Of a DNA stretch of 6,800 nt, positions 5,656 through 6,800 are shown piece by piece. Both the position numbers and the translations under genes were made by a program. The notes under the pieces are model-generated. The model had not been told where the DNA came from, made no database searches, and saw only the letters and a program-made list of their open reading frames with translations. The DNA is taken from contig WGAB01000359.1 in assembly GCA_015489295.1 (NCBI GenBank), positions 1 to 6,800 of the forward strand. The letters are read 5' to 3'. Each line of letters starts with the position of its first letter. Position 1 is the stretch's first letter. This DNA is from Caldifarciminota bacterium. Its GTDB lineage: Bacteria; WOR-3; Hydrothermia; WGAB01.

Positions 5656-6800
5656 CTAAGGCCCGAATAACAACTGGCTCAGGAGGTCCAGGTCGGCGGG
5701 GGTCAGGTGGCCGTCGTGGTCCAGGTCGGCGGCCCGGAGCGGATTGGGCGAGGCGCCCAGCCGGTACAGAGAGCCCGAGAGGAACACCGGGTCCAGGGGG
5801 TCCACCCGGCCGTCACCGTTGGCATCACCGGGCTGGAAGTACAGGGTATCCAGGGCGCCGGCGGCGAAGGCCCTGCCGTAACCCCGGGCGGAATCGGGCC
5901 AGGCGGCGATTCCGGGGTCCTCCAGCCGGGCCCAGGCGGCCAGGGTATCCAGCACGGCCGCAGGAGCCAGGGCCGGGGATGCTTCCAAAAGCAACGCCAC
6001 GAGCCCGCTCACCAGCGGCGAGGAGGCGCTGGTGCCCGCACCGGCCCGATGCCAGTAGTCTACCACGGTGGTAACATCGGTGCTGGAGGTCTCCTCGGCC
6101 CGGGAGGAGATCAGGAAATGGCCGGGGGCCACGAGGTGAGGCCGCAGGGTGCCGTCGCGCCGGGGCCCCAAAGAGGTGAAGGGCGCGAGGTCGCCGATGT
6201 AGCCGAAGGCGCCAGCGTCGTAGTACGAGCCCGAAGGGTAGGTAGGCCAGATCAGCTGTGTGGTGGTGGCGCCCACGGCGATCACAGCGTCGCCCGTGGC
6301 CGGGGTGCCCACGGTGTACCAGGGCGAAACCCTGTTGGCGAACCGGTTGTTGCGATGAGATCGGCCAAAGATCCAGCCGTGGATCCGGCCCGGCGCCGCA
6401 CCGGCCAGCGCCTCCAGGGTCAGGCGCCAGGGATGGGAAGCGTAGGCCCCAAAGGCATCCACCTGCTGGATCAGCACCACGCCCTCCCGGTCGCCGTTTT
6501 CGGGATAGGGATCGGCCGGAACGCTGAGGGTGGCGAGGCCGCCGCCCGCATCTGGCGCACTGCCCAGCCAGGCCTGGATTGTGGTGCCCGGGCCCGCGGC
6601 CACCTCGTTGAGATGGCCGTGGACAAAGCCTTCGGAGTCCGCCTCAAAGGTGGCCTGCCAGAGGAGGGTACCCAGGGTGTCGGTCACCTGCACCCGGTCC
6701 AGGAACCAGCCGTCATTCTGCCCTGTGCCGTCGCTGTAGAACACCCAGCGAACCTGGAGGCTGTCGCCGGCCCCAAGGGAATCCACGAACAGGGTGTCGG
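5656..6800 (-). CDS. C-terminal part of a subtilisin-family (S8) serine protease ending in a type I dockerin, 5' end outside window
   Basis: The frame is open to the right edge, so the true start, signal peptide and the Asp and His catalytic residues lie outside. The first in-frame GTG (6786) is internal and not the start; residue numbers below count from it. Residues about 1-50 (LQVRWVFYSDGT, NDGWFLDRVQV) resemble the MAM/immune-inhibitor-A-like module, and ATL-S-V-P to about 140 fits the insert seen in S8 proteases of Bacteroidetes-type bacteria. Core S8 motifs follow: DAVIAVGATTT (166-176), FTSLGPRRDGTLRPHLVAPG (203-222), and GTSASSPLVSG (251-261) with the catalytic Ser at 253 (codon 6030-6028). 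The C-terminus (about 320-375) holds two calcium-loop repeats, GDANGDGRVD and ADLDHDGHLTPAD, typical of a type I dockerin. An extracellular protease is inferred, degrading proteins and possibly held by a cohesin partner. The oxyanion Asn is not identified with certainty. Confidence 0.9.
   Translation of the reverse strand, partial: DTLFVDSLGAGDSLQVRWVFYSDGTGQNDGWFLDRVQVTDTLGTLLWQATFEADSEGFVHGHLNEVAAGPGTTIQAWLGSAPDAGGGLATLSVPADPYPENGDREGVVLIQQVDAFGAYASHPWRLTLEALAGAAPGRIHGWIFGRSHRNNRFANRVSPWYTVGTPATGDAVIAVGATTTQLIWPTYPSGSYYDAGAFGYIGDLAPFTSLGPRRDGTLRPHLVAPGHFLISSRAEETSSTDVTTVVDYWHRAGAGTSASSPLVSGLVALLLEASPALAPAAVLDTLAAWARLEDPGIAAWPDSARGYGRAFAAGALDTLYFQPGDANGDGRVDPLDPVFLSGSLYRLGASPNPLRAADLDHDGHLTPADLDLLSQLLFGP

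Noticed and set aside
6061..6110. Two short inverted repeats (TACCAC/GTGGTA, and 7-bp TCTCCTC/GAGGAGA arms) inside the protease gene.
   Set aside because: Short, in GC-rich coding sequence, and of a size expected by chance.
6784..6786. GTG as start of a 376-residue protease.
   Set aside because: The frame continues upstream to the window edge and the catalytic Asp and His are missing, so this codon is internal.

Overview
The window is GC-rich bacterial DNA (about two thirds G+C in a sampled stretch of the large genes). It is almost fully coded on the minus strand and is interrupted by one clearly AT-richer segment of plus-strand genes at about 1210-2420. The gene set includes a subtilase ending in a dockerin repeat, a lamin-tail-domain protein with an FlgD/T9SS-like C-terminal Ig module, and a deacetylase fused to a GATase-like domain. 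It resembles uncultivated FCB-type or neighbouring candidate-phylum bacteria, possibly thermophilic. This lineage guess is inference from protein style only; no marker in the window fixes the taxon.

Layout, left to right. 1-1207 (minus, runs off the left edge): an exported NodB-type polysaccharide deacetylase with an N-terminal Rossmann/GATase-like domain, apparently read from a leaderless promoter at 1215-1244. 1284-2403 (plus): two overlapping AT-rich genes. The first is a Panacea/SocA (DUF4065)-type protein with a near-perfect Shine-Dalgarno. The second is an unrecognised 228-residue protein whose C-terminal half faintly recalls MazF/PemK toxins. Together they are the best candidate here for a little-described toxin-antitoxin or defence pair. 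2404-2467 is a short convergent gap with a small hairpin.

2468-5583 (minus) is a tightly packed three-gene unit, in transcription order: a membrane-anchored NERD-domain nuclease-like protein, a secreted two-lamin-tail protein, and the housekeeping 16S rRNA dimethyladenosine transferase rsmA. The junctions are TAG immediately followed by ATG (same frame, zero gap) and ATGA, so translation is probably coupled. 5656-6800 (minus, runs off the right edge) is the C-terminal part of a subtilisin-family protease with the catalytic-Ser motif and a terminal type I dockerin.

Taken together this is a chromosomal region of exported or cell-surface proteins around rsmA, with a foreign-looking two-gene cassette inserted between the deacetylase and rsmA. 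I see no rRNA, tRNA, CRISPR array, transposase or integrase gene in the window.
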